DNA of 64,000 nt from Symbiodinium kawagutii (GCA_009767595.1 VSDK01011118.1:572695-636694); one strand, 5' to 3'; numbered from the stretch's first letter, positions 1 through 11,280 are shown. Made by a program: numbers and translations. Notes: generated by a model not told the origin, from the letters alone.

Positions 1-251
1 GCAGTGTTTGGCTGCATCCTGGGCATGACAGTCTGCACCATTGACTGGGCAGATAAAAACAATACTTCAATAGCACTGCCTCAACCCTAAGAAGGTGCAG
101 GAAGCTCCATCTCCAGCAACTCCGTTTTTCAAAAGGAAGGGGGGCAAGCAAACAATGAAGCATTTCCTGTCACTCTAGCTCTCTTTCTTTGCTGCGTTGT
201 TTCCCTATTTCTGTCTGTATGCATATGCTTTCAGCCCCCCTTTTAGGAATA

Positions 252-323
252 GTCTCTTTAGCTCAGTGGTTAGAGCAATGGTCCTATAAGCATCAGGTCC
301 CGGGCTCGAATCTCGACAGGTCT
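252..323 (+). pseudogene. tRNA-like relic (Ile-TAT-like) or tRNA-derived SINE head
   Basis: A perfect D arm (GCTC, loop, GAGC) with an A-box (TAGCTCAGTGGTTAGAGCA) is followed at normal spacing by a T arm with loop CTCGAAT and four of five stem pairs. The acceptor stem pairs at only about four of seven positions and the anticodon stem at two of five, so a working tRNA is unlikely. The would-be anticodon is TAT. Pol III promoter boxes without a cloverleaf fit a decayed tRNA gene or the head of a SINE. Confidence 0.5.
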
Positions 324-329
324 TTCTAC

Positions 330-960
330 ATTCCTCAACGATCATATTGTAGAGGGCTTCTTGCAGAACAATCCAGTGTTGCACTTTTAAGGGAAAACAT
401 GAGACAAGCAAAAGAAACAGCAGGTGTCACATGCAATCATCCATGCTGGGGATGCATCTCCCTGTCGCCCTTTCAGGGTCTGCAGCCATTTGGTTCTGTC
501 AATTTTAAATTTGAGATGGGGTGAGATTTTAAGAGGGGAGGTTGTGGTCTAGATACTACACTATGGGCCTTCACAAAGAGTCTACTAATGTGTCTGCAGT
601 CATTGGTGGAAGGACTATGTGCAGCAGCTGGTTTGACATCTCTTGTCTTGGCCTCAATACTGACTGTGCTGTTGTTTGTAAGTTGAGAAATTGAGTAGTG
701 AGAGCTGGCTCAGAGTCATAAGTTAAATCATTAGTTCAGTAATTAGAGCTGAGTCAAAGTTGAGAAGCTGGATTTTTGATTGTGCCTCCAGGCAGTATGG
801 CCAGAGAAGGCTTACAGCAGTATGGGCAGTTTCCTGGTTCAAAGTGCCATGCTTGATACTTAATTAGTGATTGGGCACAACAGACAAATAATTATCATAG
901 CTATTCCACCTAATTAATTAGGCAGTGAATAATAATGAAATAGCCATGCCAAAGCCATTC
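330..960. other. Spacer, no gene recognised
   Basis: The sequence is mixed, unique-looking and AT-leaning, with short ORFs only. It could be the body of a tRNA-derived repeat beginning at 252, but no poly-A or other tail was seen. Confidence 0.4.
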
Positions 961-963
961 TCA

Positions 964-2010
964 TAGGCACAGCTGGAGCTCAGACTGTCAATAAGTCATC
1001 GGTTCATAGTCACCCCCATAGGCACAGCTTGATTTAGGCAATCAGCAAGTGCTGGCCTCATAACAACCCCCATAGGCACAGCTTGATTTAGGCAGTCAGC
1101 AAATCATCATGCCATAGCTAATCCCATAGGCACAGCTTGGTTTAGGCAATCAATAAGTCAGCATTTCATAGCCACCCCCCATAGGCCCAGCTGGATTAAG
1201 GCAGTCAGCAAGTCATCATGCCATAGCTATTCCCATAGGCACAGCTTGGTTTAGGCAGTCAAGAAATCATCATTTCAAAGCAGCCCCCATAGGCACAGCT
1301 TGGTCTAAGCAGCCCATAAATCATCATTTCATAGCCACCCCCCATAGGCACAGCTCGATTTAAGCAGTCAGCAAGTCATCATGCCATAGCTATTGCCATG
1401 GGCACAGCTTGGCTTAGGCAGTCAATAAGTCATCATTTCATAGCCACCCAGATAGGCACAGCTTGGTTCAGGCAGTCAGTAAATCATCATTTCATAGCCA
1501 CCCCCATAGGCACAGCTTGATTTAGGCAATCAGTAAATCATCATTTCATAGCCACCCCCCATAGGCACAGCTGGATTTAGGCAGTCAGCAAGTCATCATG
1601 CCATAGCTATTGCCATAGGAGCAGCTTGGATTAGGCAGCCAATAAGTCATCATTTCATAGTCAACCCCCATAGGCACAGCTTGATTTAGGCAGTCAGTAA
1701 GTCATCATGCCATTGCTATTCCCATGGGCACAGCTTGGTTTAGGCAGTCAATAAGTCATCATTTCATAGTGACCTGCATAGGCACAGCTTGGTTTAGGCA
1801 GTCAATATATCCTAATTTCATAGTCAACCCCCATAGGCACAGCTTGATTTAGGCAGTCAGCAAGTTATCATGCCATAGCTATTCCCATAGGCACAGCTTG
1901 GTTTAGGCAATCAATAAATCATGATTTCAAAGCAGCCCCCATAGGCACAGCTTGATTTAGGCAGTTAATAAATCATCATTTCATAGCCACCCAGATAGGC
2001 ACAGCTTGTT
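964..2010. repeat. 54-bp minisatellite, about 20 copies
   Basis: The motif ATAGGCACAGCTTG recurs about every 54 bases for roughly 20 units, followed each time by a variable GGCAGTCAATAAATCATCAT-like stretch and a CCACCCC run. Units differ by substitutions and 1-3 base indels. Two unit subtypes (CATGCCATAGCTATTCCC and CATTTCATAGCCACCC) tend to alternate in the central part, which suggests a higher-order unit of about 108 bp. Confidence 0.95.
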
Positions 2011-2374
2011 ATCACCCTTTCTTATCCATTCTTCAGAAACAATTGGATTTCCTGGATTCTGCATTTTTAATAAAGGTTTTAAATTGCGCAATTTAAAAAT
2101 CTTTATTAAAAACAAGTTACATGTTCAATTGAGGATTATTTGAGGGCAAAGAGGGGGGGGGCTGTTTATTAATCAGAGGTCAACATTAGGCTCCTGCATG
2201 AGAAAGTCATTGCAAATCCAGAACAGGATCCTACCATCCGCGGGCACATCAAACATAAAACTGGAGCACGCAAACTGATCGATCACCTAAAGAAACCCAC
2301 ATCGTGCGCAACGATCGTTTTGACTCATTTGTGGATCAAAATCGTGGATCACATGAGGCAAAGTATGACAAGGA

Positions 2375-3300
2375 TCACCAAAAAGTCATGACTTGCGCCA
2401 GGGAGAACAGCTCGCTCGAGTCAAGATGCTTCAGATGGTATCTTAAGAGGTTTGCTTTCGTGCAGTAGGGTCGGATCTCCTCCTCTGTCAGGGGAGCCTC
2501 CTCCGCCTCGCAAGATCCTCCTTTTCCATCACCTTCTCGGGCCAGGTGAGTGAAGTATTCCCATGGAGTCGTACGCTTGTCTTCCTGGGGGCGCAAGCTG
2601 ACATGGCGGCAGTCCATGGCTGGTCCCCCTCTTCCAGGCGGCATGGGATGCATGGGATAAGCCTCCCATTGACCCACATAGCTAGCCAGGATGCCAAGGA
2701 TTTTGCGAAACTGGGCAAGTCTCGCAAAAGGGAAGGCTCTTACAATTTCAATGATCTTATAATGAATGGTGAGGTTTAAAATCAATTGTCTAAATCTCGT
2801 CATTTCGGGTCTTGTTCCACTTGCTGATTCGTTGATCAAACTGCCGTGTTCTCACGGTCGAATGGTCCTTTGGTCCATGTCGTGTCCATGGCCAAGCGTT
2901 GTTCATAGTGAGGCTGGGATGGAGTGCTCAAAAATGGACAATCCGAGCCCTGAACTTCGCTAGAGTTAACTACCCACTGATCACTGGAGGCCGCCCTTGT
3001 ACCACTTGGAGTTCTCCAAATCTCACAGGCATCAGCTGTGCGAAGAAAAAAACGCTTGCCAGCATCCAACATTCATCAACTATCCGACTCTTGGCTGTGT
3101 TCAGGGCTAGTGGCTTGGGCGGAAACCCTGAACATGCCCGAGTGGTGTCACCCAAATCAACCAGCAATCGTCATATGTCTTTTTTGGCAAATCGGACCGT
3201 TTTCGAGGAACATCATTCGACCATTCAGGTGGGAAATGCCAGTCTGCCCCTTTAGTGTAAGCCCTCAGAACCTGGTGATCCACAAGCAATCCGTGCGTTG
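2375..3300 (-). pseudogene. Decayed or intron-interrupted coding region, family not recognised
   Basis: Protein-like sequence continues along the minus strand but changes frame at least three times. One segment lies at about 3107-3260 (DWHFPPEWSNDVPRKRSDLP), another at 2836-3060, and the longest is a 154-codon ORF at 2375-2839 with a Pro/Gly and acidic middle (PWEYFTHLAREGDGKGG). The switches have no clear splice signals. A broken gene or retroelement remnant is as likely as exons with very short introns. Confidence 0.4.
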
Positions 3301-3309
3301 CAGTTGGCC

Positions 3310-4085
3310 CTCACCAATAGTTTCCTTTCCTGTCTGGCTTCCCTCCCCATGAGCATAAGAAACAAATTCACCGAGCCAGGGCATTGTTTGAAAACATGGG
3401 CATTTTGGAAGCCTTCATTTACTGTAATTTAGATTTGGTGTGTTGTGTAAGCTGATAAAATGTGGTTGACAAGTTCAACTTACTATCCCAAGTATGGTTG
3501 ACAAACGGCATGAATACCAGCTTTTCATATCACTTCAGTGCTGCATATATGTGTTAATTTCCTATTGTCAGTCATCTGGGTCATCACTGCAAGCATTTCG
3601 TGGTCGTCATAGCTGTTTCTGAAAATATGGCTAAAACAACGCAATTGCATCGATCCAGTATCTTTTTCCATCGCCTTCTGTATTACCTGTCAGCAATGAA
3701 TGTAACTTTGTGTGTACGCATCTGTAAAACAATATGTATATATATAAATATATATCGATCTAGACCATGGATTCCCCATTTTGGCAACTCCTCTATTTAG
3801 ACTCAAACACCGTTTGACCTTCAGTGTAACTATCTCTGAAGATGTACCTGGTCGATTCACTGCACCAAAAAATGGGTGAAACAACGGTGAAACCAACAAA
3901 CTGAGATCACGTGAGAAGCCAGATCCTCCGTGACTGTTGGGTACTGAAAGTTTTGCAGTTGGGTTTTTCCACTTCAAGACTCATGGGCGCATGTGGAATC
4001 CTAACGAGGAATTTATGAAGAAGGCTAGAGCCACAACAAACCTTCACTAACTAACCAATGCACTAGTTGCAAGCCATATTTATAG
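3310..4085. other. Spacer, no gene recognised
   Basis: AT-rich, mostly unique-looking sequence with a short (ATA)n patch near 3735-3760. The minus-strand ORF at 3690-3977 has no protein-like bias. Confidence 0.4.
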
Positions 4086-4088
4086 ATG

Positions 4089-4236
4089 TTACTTCCTATA
4101 AACCTCCGCTTCTGATCGCCGAGCAACAGGTACCCAGTAGGCCGCTGGACTTTCGGGCGACAGCTTTGCCAATTCCTCGTCCGTGTACTCCGAGGTGAGG
4201 CGCAACTTGTTGATGTCCCGATTTCCCATCCTGGGA
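4089..4236 (-). CDS. Exon candidate, unknown protein
   Basis: The frame reads MGNRDINKLRLTSEYTDEEL and then AKLSPESPAAYWVPVARRS, with the charged, balanced composition of real protein. A CAG acceptor (TGCTCCCAG) precedes it on the minus strand. The frame ends at a stop soon after a GAAGTAACA stretch that may hold the donor. It may share a gene with the exon-like stretch at 4310-4510. Confidence 0.5.
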
Positions 4237-4309
4237 GCACTGGAAGCGCTGCGATGGGAAGTTGTTCGGTGGTTGTTTATGTGGAGTTTCTGAAGATCAA
4301 AAACTTGGT

Positions 4310-4510
4310 GGAGATTTTCTAGGTGCAACGATTGCCAGCCAGTGAGTTAGGTTCACATATGAAACGCAGCAAAACAGGGCCATTGGATGAAACGCAGGTA
4401 ATATGCGCAAAAGGTTCTGTAAGTAACGCTTTTTCTCATCCTGAGATTGACCTCCGCTCCTTTGGGGTCTCGAAATAGGGTAACCCCCCGAATCATCAAG
4501 TGTATTTATC
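4310..4510 (-). CDS. Exon candidate, partly overlapping an element end
   Basis: An open minus-strand frame contains RSGGQSQDEKKRYLQNLLRI. Its upstream part, near 4463-4485, resembles the end of family D (GGGGTCTCGAAATAGGG against GGGTTTCTCAAAATAGGG), so some of the apparent coding sequence may be a degenerate element. Confidence 0.35.
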
Positions 4511-4822
4511 ATGTAAAGCAACCAGCCATGAAATTGGGACCCAAATCATTTGAAACTACCATATGAAACTGGGATACTTCCAACCATAGAAATCATAGAT
4601 CAACGAATCATTTCAGAAACTGCCCATTGGACCCCATGGCTAACCACCATACGGAGATCTTGCCAAGCACTTCCTAGGTCTTATCAATGTCCTTAACCAA
4701 TCAGCTCCTAAATTCAATCAGCTGCAACGAGCAGTTTTGAATCCCATTGGATTTAGATAACCAGGTTATCTTGTTGCTAACCAATCAGCTTCTAAATTCA
4801 ATCAGCAGGTATATCTTGTTCC

Positions 4823-4938
4823 TGCAAGGTGGGCCCCCAGTAGTTATAGTCGTTGGGTACCCCCTAAAACTGGTAGAAATCACCCAAATTCAGATACTTA
4901 TAAACCAACTGAGTTCAGTGGTTGGGGGCCCAGCTTGT
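4823..4938 (+). mobile_element. Family C inverted-repeat element, copy 1
   Basis: It begins CTGCAAGGTGGGCCCCCAG and ends TTGGGGGCCCAGCTTGTG, an imperfect inverted repeat shared with 20237-20352. Internal sequence is similar too (AGTAGTTATA, AAAACTGGTAG). On the plus strand the left end offers a donor (CAAG/GTGGGC). No clean target duplication is visible. Confidence 0.75.
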
Positions 4939-5044
4939 GATTAATAGGTGACCTACCATAAGTGGATCCAATCCAGTATAACATTATAAGTCCATAAGTT
5001 GGATCTTATCAACCTCATAGATATTAATAGGTCCACCGCCTTAC

Positions 5045-5226
5045 TGATTGACCCCTGCCCAATGGATCCACCCGCCATCACTGCGGCCAGCATCAACAGG
5101 TGCACTCGCTCCGGGTACCGCCGCTTCAGAGAGACCAGAGCTTCCAGGCACCTCCCAAGGCCCACGCCCACACCGTTGCGCTTCCCCCCCGGGGCACGAA
5201 CCACCCATCCATGGGGGGGTTGGACC
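5045..5226 (-). CDS. Internal exon candidate, unknown protein
   Basis: A GC-rich island in AT-rich sequence. On the minus strand an acceptor (CATCCCAG) opens a frame with HGWVVRAPGGKRNGVGVGLG and then RCLEALVSLKRRYPERVHLL, ending at an ATCA/GTAAGG donor. Phases are 1 in and 1 out. The Arg/Lys-rich helix-like tail looks genuine, but no family is recognised. Confidence 0.55.
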
Positions 5227-5329
5227 CTGGGATGATCAGCCGCACCAAGCAGTGATGAAAAACCAGTGATTGAACGAGTGATTTCAGCAGTGATCATATT
5301 TAAATAATCACTAGCCATCAAGTAGATTT

Positions 5330-7470
5330 ATAATCACCGGATTCATCATACTTAAATTTGATCAATCACCCCATGAATAAGCACCGGACTTTACCAACGA
5401 CCAACGAAAGCTGTGAAATCAACAATCAATAGTTTACAATGTGTTTTGAATGATCAACAGTTAAAGACCAGTGGATAAATAGTCAACCAAACTGATTTTT
5501 GCCGGCCAGCATTCGTGGTTGCGTCTACTGTGATGATGGTTGTAAATTGATCGGTTTAGAAACAGTGTGCAAACGCAAATCATGGGGGTACGACCAATGA
5601 TCACAGGTTTATGATTAGTAATAATATGATGGTATTGAGAAATGTTCACTGTCAGCAACAAGCATTAACGACTACTACTATTGACCAGGACACACCCTTA
5701 CTGACCAGTACTAGTCTTTATTAAGCAGCACTAGCCACTGTGAATCATCTAAATGATTGTGGCTAACCCAGGGATTTGGGAGCTGCCTATTAGCAGCGGC
5801 ATGGTCAGCCAAGCATGGTCCCCCATCCCGCAAAGTTACACAAAGAACTAAACAATATGGGCTGCCATGATGAACATGACAATGAGCATGAACCGCAATA
5901 ATTGTTGGCGTGATGCTCTTGTGTTTTTATGCTGCTCTCTGGTTAGAACACTCCTGGTGGCTCCTTAGCTCCCCCCTTCAAAGGGATCTAGGGATACCCT
6001 GTCTCCAAATTGCTCCCTCCCAACCACAAGCCAGTATGGGTCATTGCTGTTATCAACGGTTTCTGAAAAGACCAGCTAAGCCATGAGAATGAAGTCGTAT
6101 CCAATTATACCGTTTGTCAGAGATAATAAGTCAACCCTGTACCTTTCTCGAAACAATGTTTGGACATAGAATAGTAACAATAATATCATAGCAATATCAG
6201 AACTATGAACAAATGCATCTAGTCAATCTAAACGTCTAGATATTTTATGGGGAATAAACGATCCGAAAACCAAAAGTCACTGCAAGTGAACTAGGAGCCA
6301 TCATTTCCAAATACAGCCAAGAATCGCCAATAATTTAACCACCAATCAATTTTTTTTACCGGGGCATCTCAGAGGATCGGCCCTACCAATCAAATGAAGA
6401 GTTGATCGTTTCTGGTCAGCATTCCTTACAACCATCCGTTATTGATTAACCATGATTAACCAGCTTCTTGACCACCAACCGTCAACATTCAGCACGGCCT
6501 TAGTCAGTCGTGATTTCTTCATGCCAAGACCAGCCTCAAAGATCCGGGACCTTTGTCACAGGTATCGCCTCCGAAAACAAAGTGCCAATCATCCTGCAAA
6601 CGGTCTCCAGGCAGCACTGTCATCCACAACAAGAAAAACACCACCAGCACCAGCAGCAGCAGCACCACCACCACCAACAACAACAGCATCAAACAAACTG
6701 GCCATGTTCCAACAGCCAAAACAAATGACACAACGGCGGAACTGCCAGGAACAAGACCTGACGCGACCTATCTCTCAGAGAGGAATCCATCCCATGGGGA
6801 GGCATGCATTGTCTTTGCAACGGCTGAGCGATGATGGTCAAGTGGTTAACGGAAAAATGGTATTGTTGGTACTATTGGTTGGTCGAGTACGCTATGTGCT
6901 TGTTATAACAAAACATGTTTTATATACTGAGAAACTACGCAGTAACCCACGCATCATGAGCTGGGAAGTGTCCTTGCTGGCAGGGTGTCATCGGTGAATC
7001 AGTTTCACAAACAGGAACGCTGCATCAAGAAGTGAAGCCCTTGGTTAAACATTGTTAGACAAGTCATCACTGCCATCACGCAATTCTGGAGACACCAGTT
7101 CTATGCTGGTCTCACCGGTTTGAAACCGAAATCCTTAGACAAGTTCACAACAGGATTTATGAACGTTCGTCAACTGGCATCTTGGCGGAAGCTTGGCACA
7201 AGATGGTGCAAGTTTTGCTGCCAGTTGGGACGCTCACCTGCTATAACAATCATCCCGTAGCAAAGAATCAAAAATACGAGCTGGATCGAGATGAAAAATA
7301 CCAAATTCCGAAGCTTCTTCCTTGAATTTCCTACATTCCTCACCAATCCATGCCTGGTCAACAGCTGGATTTCCAAAGAAAATTCACATCAAGACCCCCC
7401 AAGCCTTCGTGAGTCCTACGCTGGGCCACGCGCTCGCGGCGGTCCACGCGCTCCCGTAGCTCCCCGTGGC
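5330..7470. other. Spacer with low-complexity CAG/CAC patch, no gene recognised
   Basis: AT-rich sequence with many short CAACCA/TGATTA-type motifs. At 6630-6700 a run of CAG, CAC and CAA triplets gives long artefactual Gln/His ORFs. No exon with convincing splice sites was found. Confidence 0.4.
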
Positions 7471-7481
7471 CCGTCCTTCAG

Positions 7482-7671
7482 GATGAGTTCTGGGGCATGT
7501 GGCGCGTCTCGCTGATCCCCCTCCACACTAAAGGAGAGACACTCCGAAAGCTCCACGAAATTGCAGAAGTATGGCCAGTGCCTGGGACGGACGTGAGCTG
7601 GGAAAAGCTGAGAAACCCAGCGCTGGAGTTAAAACAGTTTGCTTTCCAACGAAGATTTTCACATGAAGCCA
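7482..7671 (+). CDS. Internal exon candidate, unknown protein
   Basis: A CAG acceptor (GTCCTTCAG) opens in phase 0 with DEFWGMWRVSLIPLHTKGET and continues LRKLHEIAEVWPVPGTDVSW. It closes at a GTGAGG donor. Trp/Glu/Lys content and a GC-rich context support coding on plus. The antisense frame is poorer. Confidence 0.5.
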
Positions 7672-7732
7672 GTGAGGGGACCATGCCATGCATATCGGCG
7701 TTGGCAATCCCAGCGGCCACCTGGTGACCAGG

Positions 7733-8113
7733 TCAGGCATATATTTCGTAGATTCTATTGGCAAATGATGCTTGGTGATGCTTGGTGTATTCAACATTAG
7801 CTTCAAACGCATGCGCTGGACGCATGAGGCTCTTCTGCGCACATCTACAACTTAAATCGGTTGCTCTCTTGGGCATGGAACCGGCACGGCGATTCCTCCA
7901 ATAGACTGCCAAAGCCATCAGCTCTCTGAGGGCATCGTTGAAGATCAAACCGTTTAAGGTTGCGCAGGAGTGTCGTGGTTGTGTGACGCACATGGTTTTT
8001 TTCCCCCTGCCACACCTTTGTAGATCACTTAGGTCGTCGCTTAAAAATTGCTGCCTCCCAGAAATTTGGTCCATTGTGATGCTGCATGACCTTGTACTTG
8101 TCCCGTTTCCCAA
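7733..8113 (-). CDS. Alternative minus-strand ORF, uncertain
   Basis: A 126-codon open frame (NGLIFNDALRELMALAVYWR) overlaps the short exon at 8041-8121 in another frame. It has no splice-site support of its own. It may be a separate exon, a decayed gene or chance. Confidence 0.25.
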   Translation of the reverse strand: MGNGTSTRSCSITMDQISGRQQFLSDDLSDLQRCGRGKKTMCVTQPRHSCATLNGLIFNDALRELMALAVYWRNRRAGSMPKRATDLSCRCAQKSLMRPAHAFEANVEYTKHHQASFANRIYEIYA

Positions 8114-8121
8114 ATCTCTCC
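8041..8121 (-). CDS. Terminal exon of a two-exon C-terminal model
   Basis: It starts directly after an AACCAG acceptor that is the end of a family A element. It reads in phase 0 (GEIWETGQVQGHAASQWTKF) to a TAA after 26 codons. Joined to 8440-8610 it keeps the frame. The protein is not recognised. Confidence 0.5.
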   Translation of the reverse strand, partial: GEIWETGQVQGHAASQWTKFLGGSNF

Positions 8122-8123
8122 CT

Positions 8124-8223
8124 GGTTGATGGTTTCAACCCCTATGAAATATGAGCTTGTCCACCAACCCTTGTTTTTTCCAAAAATACAAATTGAAAAT
8201 AAAGACATGTCAATCAAACCACC
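8124..8223. mobile_element. Family A inverted-repeat element
   Basis: Ends are GGTTGATGGTTTCAACCCC and TCAAACCACC, extended by CCT before and AGG after, so the terminal repeat reads CCTGG...CCAGG. Internal match to other family A copies includes CCTATGAAA and CCACCAACCCTTG. It lies in the intron of the 8041-8610 minus-strand model and provides its AG. Confidence 0.7.
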
Positions 8224-8439
8224 AGGCAGTTGTTGTTGGACCACTATTGTTCCTCATCATCCCTTATTAACCGCTGGAATGAATCCCTTCAGGAAACTTG
8301 GTGCCTGTTAGATCCACTGCTAAAAGTCTAACGGCTTCAGTGGCTATATGGATCTATATGGTAAATCAATCATGTCCCAAAAAAGCTAAAAAGCTAAGTT
8401 CATAGCTGTAACCCACCCAGGAAATGTCAAACCACCAAC

Positions 8440-8610
8440 CAGGTCTGGTCCAGGCGACCCCTCCACGTCTGTGAGGTAGGTGATCTGTCTAGCTTCGGGG
8501 ACCACCCATAGACCGCTCATGGCGCCGCTGTCAGTTGTGCCAAGGTTGTCCGGTCCCATCAGTATCCACTGGGTGATGAGATAACCATGAGATGGCAACA
8601 GGTGCTCCAT
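8440..8610 (-). CDS. Upstream exon of the two-exon C-terminal model
   Basis: From an ATG at 8610 the frame runs 57 codons, including SGLWVVPEARQITYLTDVEG, and stops at a donor reading CTG/GTTGGTGGTTTG. That donor is the end of a family A-like repeat. The intron 8122-8439 is phase 0. The exon may begin later, at an internal CACCCAG acceptor. Family unknown. Confidence 0.5.
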
Positions 8611-8619
8611 GATGTGTTA

Positions 8620-9905
8620 TAATGCTATCTGAAGTGCTTGCAGCTGGCATTCGTTTGCACCTTTGGTAGCTATAACGATCAGCTTCGGCATCCAACATCG
8701 AACATCAGGGAGCCCCCAACTCCTCAAGAAAACAAACATGGCTTCATAGGTGTGCAATTGTGAAGGCCAACCAGACAAAGCTCAACATATCCCCAATACT
8801 GGCAGGGTCGGCCGAGTTCTAAACTGTTTGGAGCAGCTGGGTGATGCCACAAGACCATGAGTTGATACTCAGCCCGCATGCAGAAAAATGCTACGAAATC
8901 CACGATTCAAATCACTTTGTTGTCCATTGCTAGGCTCACAGCCTTAGACCAATCATCACAAGTCAACAAGATGTCTTTTTTTAGCAAAAGCCTAACATCA
9001 ACAAGCACTTAATTTCTACTGAGCCCATGCCCATAACAACCCAAAAGTACCTCCGAGCCAAATGTTGCGGACAAGGACTAGGTCTCTACATCTGCTCAAG
9101 GAGATCCGGAGGTGAATGGATCGTCCCAGCCGTAGTGACGTGCTTCCATCACATGACGTGCTTCAACAGGAGTTGGTGGATGGGAAAATCTACAGGAACC
9201 CTTGCTTTAAGAACAAACGGCAGGATGTTTCGAATGGTTAGTCCAACGGTTGGGATGTTGATTCATCCCTTCCTTGGTTGTTTGATATTGGCCTATCCCC
9301 ATATAGTTGGTCTATCCCTCTGTCCTGCTGGTGATGATCCGATTTCCAATTATCAAAAATTGACCGCTGCCAACCATCAGCTAGCTTCCGAATGTAAATG
9401 TATATATAAATACATTTTAGATGCTGTGTTTTCTATTTAGCTATTGAGTTAGCTGTTTTCTCTTTTTTACATTGCACATGTATTTCTATATTAGTCTATT
9501 AAATGCCTATCATAACTGCTGGTAACTGTTGACAATTCTTGACCATAAAACTTGCAACATAATTTCACATGCATTTACCATGGTAGCAGCCATTGACAGA
9601 GTGATTAATCATTGGCCATCCTCAACCATTGCAACTATTGTAAACGTAGCAATGATGGTTAATGATATTGGTAGCCATTTGACCATTTTAATCCTTGTAA
9701 ATCGCCGAACCATTGCAAAACTAGCAATCAAATCCTTGCAGACCATTGTAAACCGAACATTCCCTTTGTCAAACCAATGTCAACCTAGCAATCAACGGTA
9801 GGTACCAAGATCATTGAGAGCCACCAGTGTAAACCTAGCAAACAGTCATTGATCGTCAAAGTAATTGTCCAACCATGGCAAACCAAGCACATCATTGGTA
9901 ATCAA
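8620..9905. other. Spacer or intron, no gene recognised
   Basis: AT-rich sequence. From about 9530 it is dominated by degenerate AACCATTGTAAACC / CAACCTAGCAATCAA motifs (A/C-rich strand on plus). A short stretch at 9178-9200 (ATGGGAAAATCTACAGGAA) resembles the arm of the palindrome at 19498-19567. Confidence 0.4.
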
Positions 9906-9911
9906 TCATTT

Positions 9912-10026
9912 GGCAGTGGGTCAAAACCCTGTACCTCTGGTTCCGCTATCATTAGCCTTTGTTTCCCCTATTATTGTTGCTTATTATCCCCCATTAGTTG
10001 GTTGGTTGACTGCTTGACCCATTGCC
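9912..10026 (-). mobile_element. Family B element, copy 1
   Basis: Terminal repeats GGCAGTGGGTCA and TGACCCATTGCC are flanked by a perfect 4-bp duplication ATTT (9908-9911 and 10027-10030). Internal sequence (ACCTCTGGTTCC, TTATTGTTG, CCCCCATTAGTTGGTTGG) matches the other family B copies. Read on minus it offers a GG/GTCAAGC donor. Confidence 0.92.
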
Positions 10027-10140
10027 ATTTTGCTAGCTACCAGGTAGCTGTCAACCAGGTCGAACACAGGCTTCCGCGCTTTCGCTCTGCCGGGTGATGC
10101 CCCCCCACTCACTGAGTTGCAACCACAGGTGGTTACGAGC
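10019..10140 (-). CDS. Exon candidate next to family B copy 1
   Basis: On minus, GGASPGRAKARKPVFDLVDS is read through a GC-rich island after a CAACTCAG acceptor. A donor lies either at CCTG/GTTGAC or at the element end (ATGG/GTCAAGC). Short, and the frame is not certain. Confidence 0.4.
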
Positions 10141-10149
10141 GCAACAAGA

Positions 10150-11130
10150 TTTGATGATGGAAAGGTGATGCTTAGCAACCATTGCAAGTAACCATTGCAT
10201 GTAATCATTGCAAGTAACCACTATTGACCACAAGATTCATTTAATAGATGATTTCCCAATGATTTATAATGATTCGGTTGATGAGGATTAGCTAGTAACA
10301 AATGATTAGCATGATCGATGATGGTTATTCCATCAACTAGTGATGGTTAGCATGCCTGGAAACATGGCTAGTCATGATTCGGTTGATGAGGATGGCTATT
10401 GTAACCATCATCAAACATTGTGTTGATGAGGAAGGTTAGCCATGTTTCCAGGCATGACACTTAGCCAAACATGGCTAGTCATGATTCGGTTGATGAGGAT
10501 CTCGATGATGAGTTTATGTGATGGCAATGATGGGTATCCTTGGGTAATCCAACATGGCATTGGAGAATCAGCATTTCTATTAAATAGAAACCCCGGAAAG
10601 GAAACCGGCTGTAAATGGTGGATTTTCCATTGCTTTGCTAGTTTACCGAAGGGTAATGATGGTAGGTAAAGATGTGTATGAACAATATGAAAAATCAGGA
10701 CTCCTGGCAATGAAATCCTAACAGCTTTTCTTGCTTATTTACTGTTTGTTACTAGCTGATATTGGCAAATGTCGGTTTATAATTGCCAACTGCCAGAGTA
10801 CAAAAACGCCCAAAGACACATTGCAATGGCCTATTGCTGTTTGATAAGATACTGTTTCCTGTCAAATGGTAGTACTTGACTATTGATGGTAGAAATATAG
10901 ATATAAAAACAATGTGAGACAGTACATCATTGTTTAACTCTGGAATTGATGGTATTAATAGTTACTGTATTACTTGCTGCCTCGGTATTACCTATTACTA
11001 CCATCAATGACATACACACATATATTTATATCTATCTCTCCATCACCGTCCTTGGGAGGTCAGCATTCATACTACATCTACATACTCATTTGTAGTAGTT
11101 ATTAGATTGACTTAAACTAGTGATGACATG
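10150..11130. other. Intergenic or intronic stretch with local direct and inverted duplication
   Basis: G/T-rich GATGATGG-type sequence. TCATGATTCGGTTGATGAGG occurs twice (near 10373 and 10480), while GCCTGGAAACATGGCT (near 10351) recurs inverted as AGCCATGTTTCCAGGC (near 10438). A family E element lies inside at 10543-10647. Confidence 0.5.
10543..10647. mobile_element. Family E inverted-repeat element, degenerate copy
   Basis: The left end GGTAATCCAACATGGCATTGG and right end GATTTTCCATTGCTTTGC with GTTTACC match family E copies at 15196 and 32212, including GGTGGATTTTCCAT. No target duplication is evident. Confidence 0.55.
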
Positions 11131-11140
11131 TCCTTGATCT

Positions 11141-11234
11141 GGTTGGTGGTTGAACCATCCCTATGAAACCAATCAATCAGCGAACCTTTTGTAAAGAACT
11201 ACTGGGAAAATAACAAATGTCAGATCAAACCACC
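11141..11234. mobile_element. Family A element
   Basis: Starts GGTTGGTGGTTGAACCATCC, preceded by ATCT, and ends GATCAAACCACC. The internal CTATGAAACCAATCAATCA and ACTACTGGGAAAATAACAAA match the family. Confidence 0.7.
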
Positions 11235-11280
11235 AGGAAAATATGAGTCGACCAGCCAACTAAGCAAATGGTGATGATAT

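Noticed and set aside
6630..6730. Gln/His-rich protein around the CAG/CAC patch
   Set aside because: Three frames are equally open and repetitive, and flanking sequence does not look coding.
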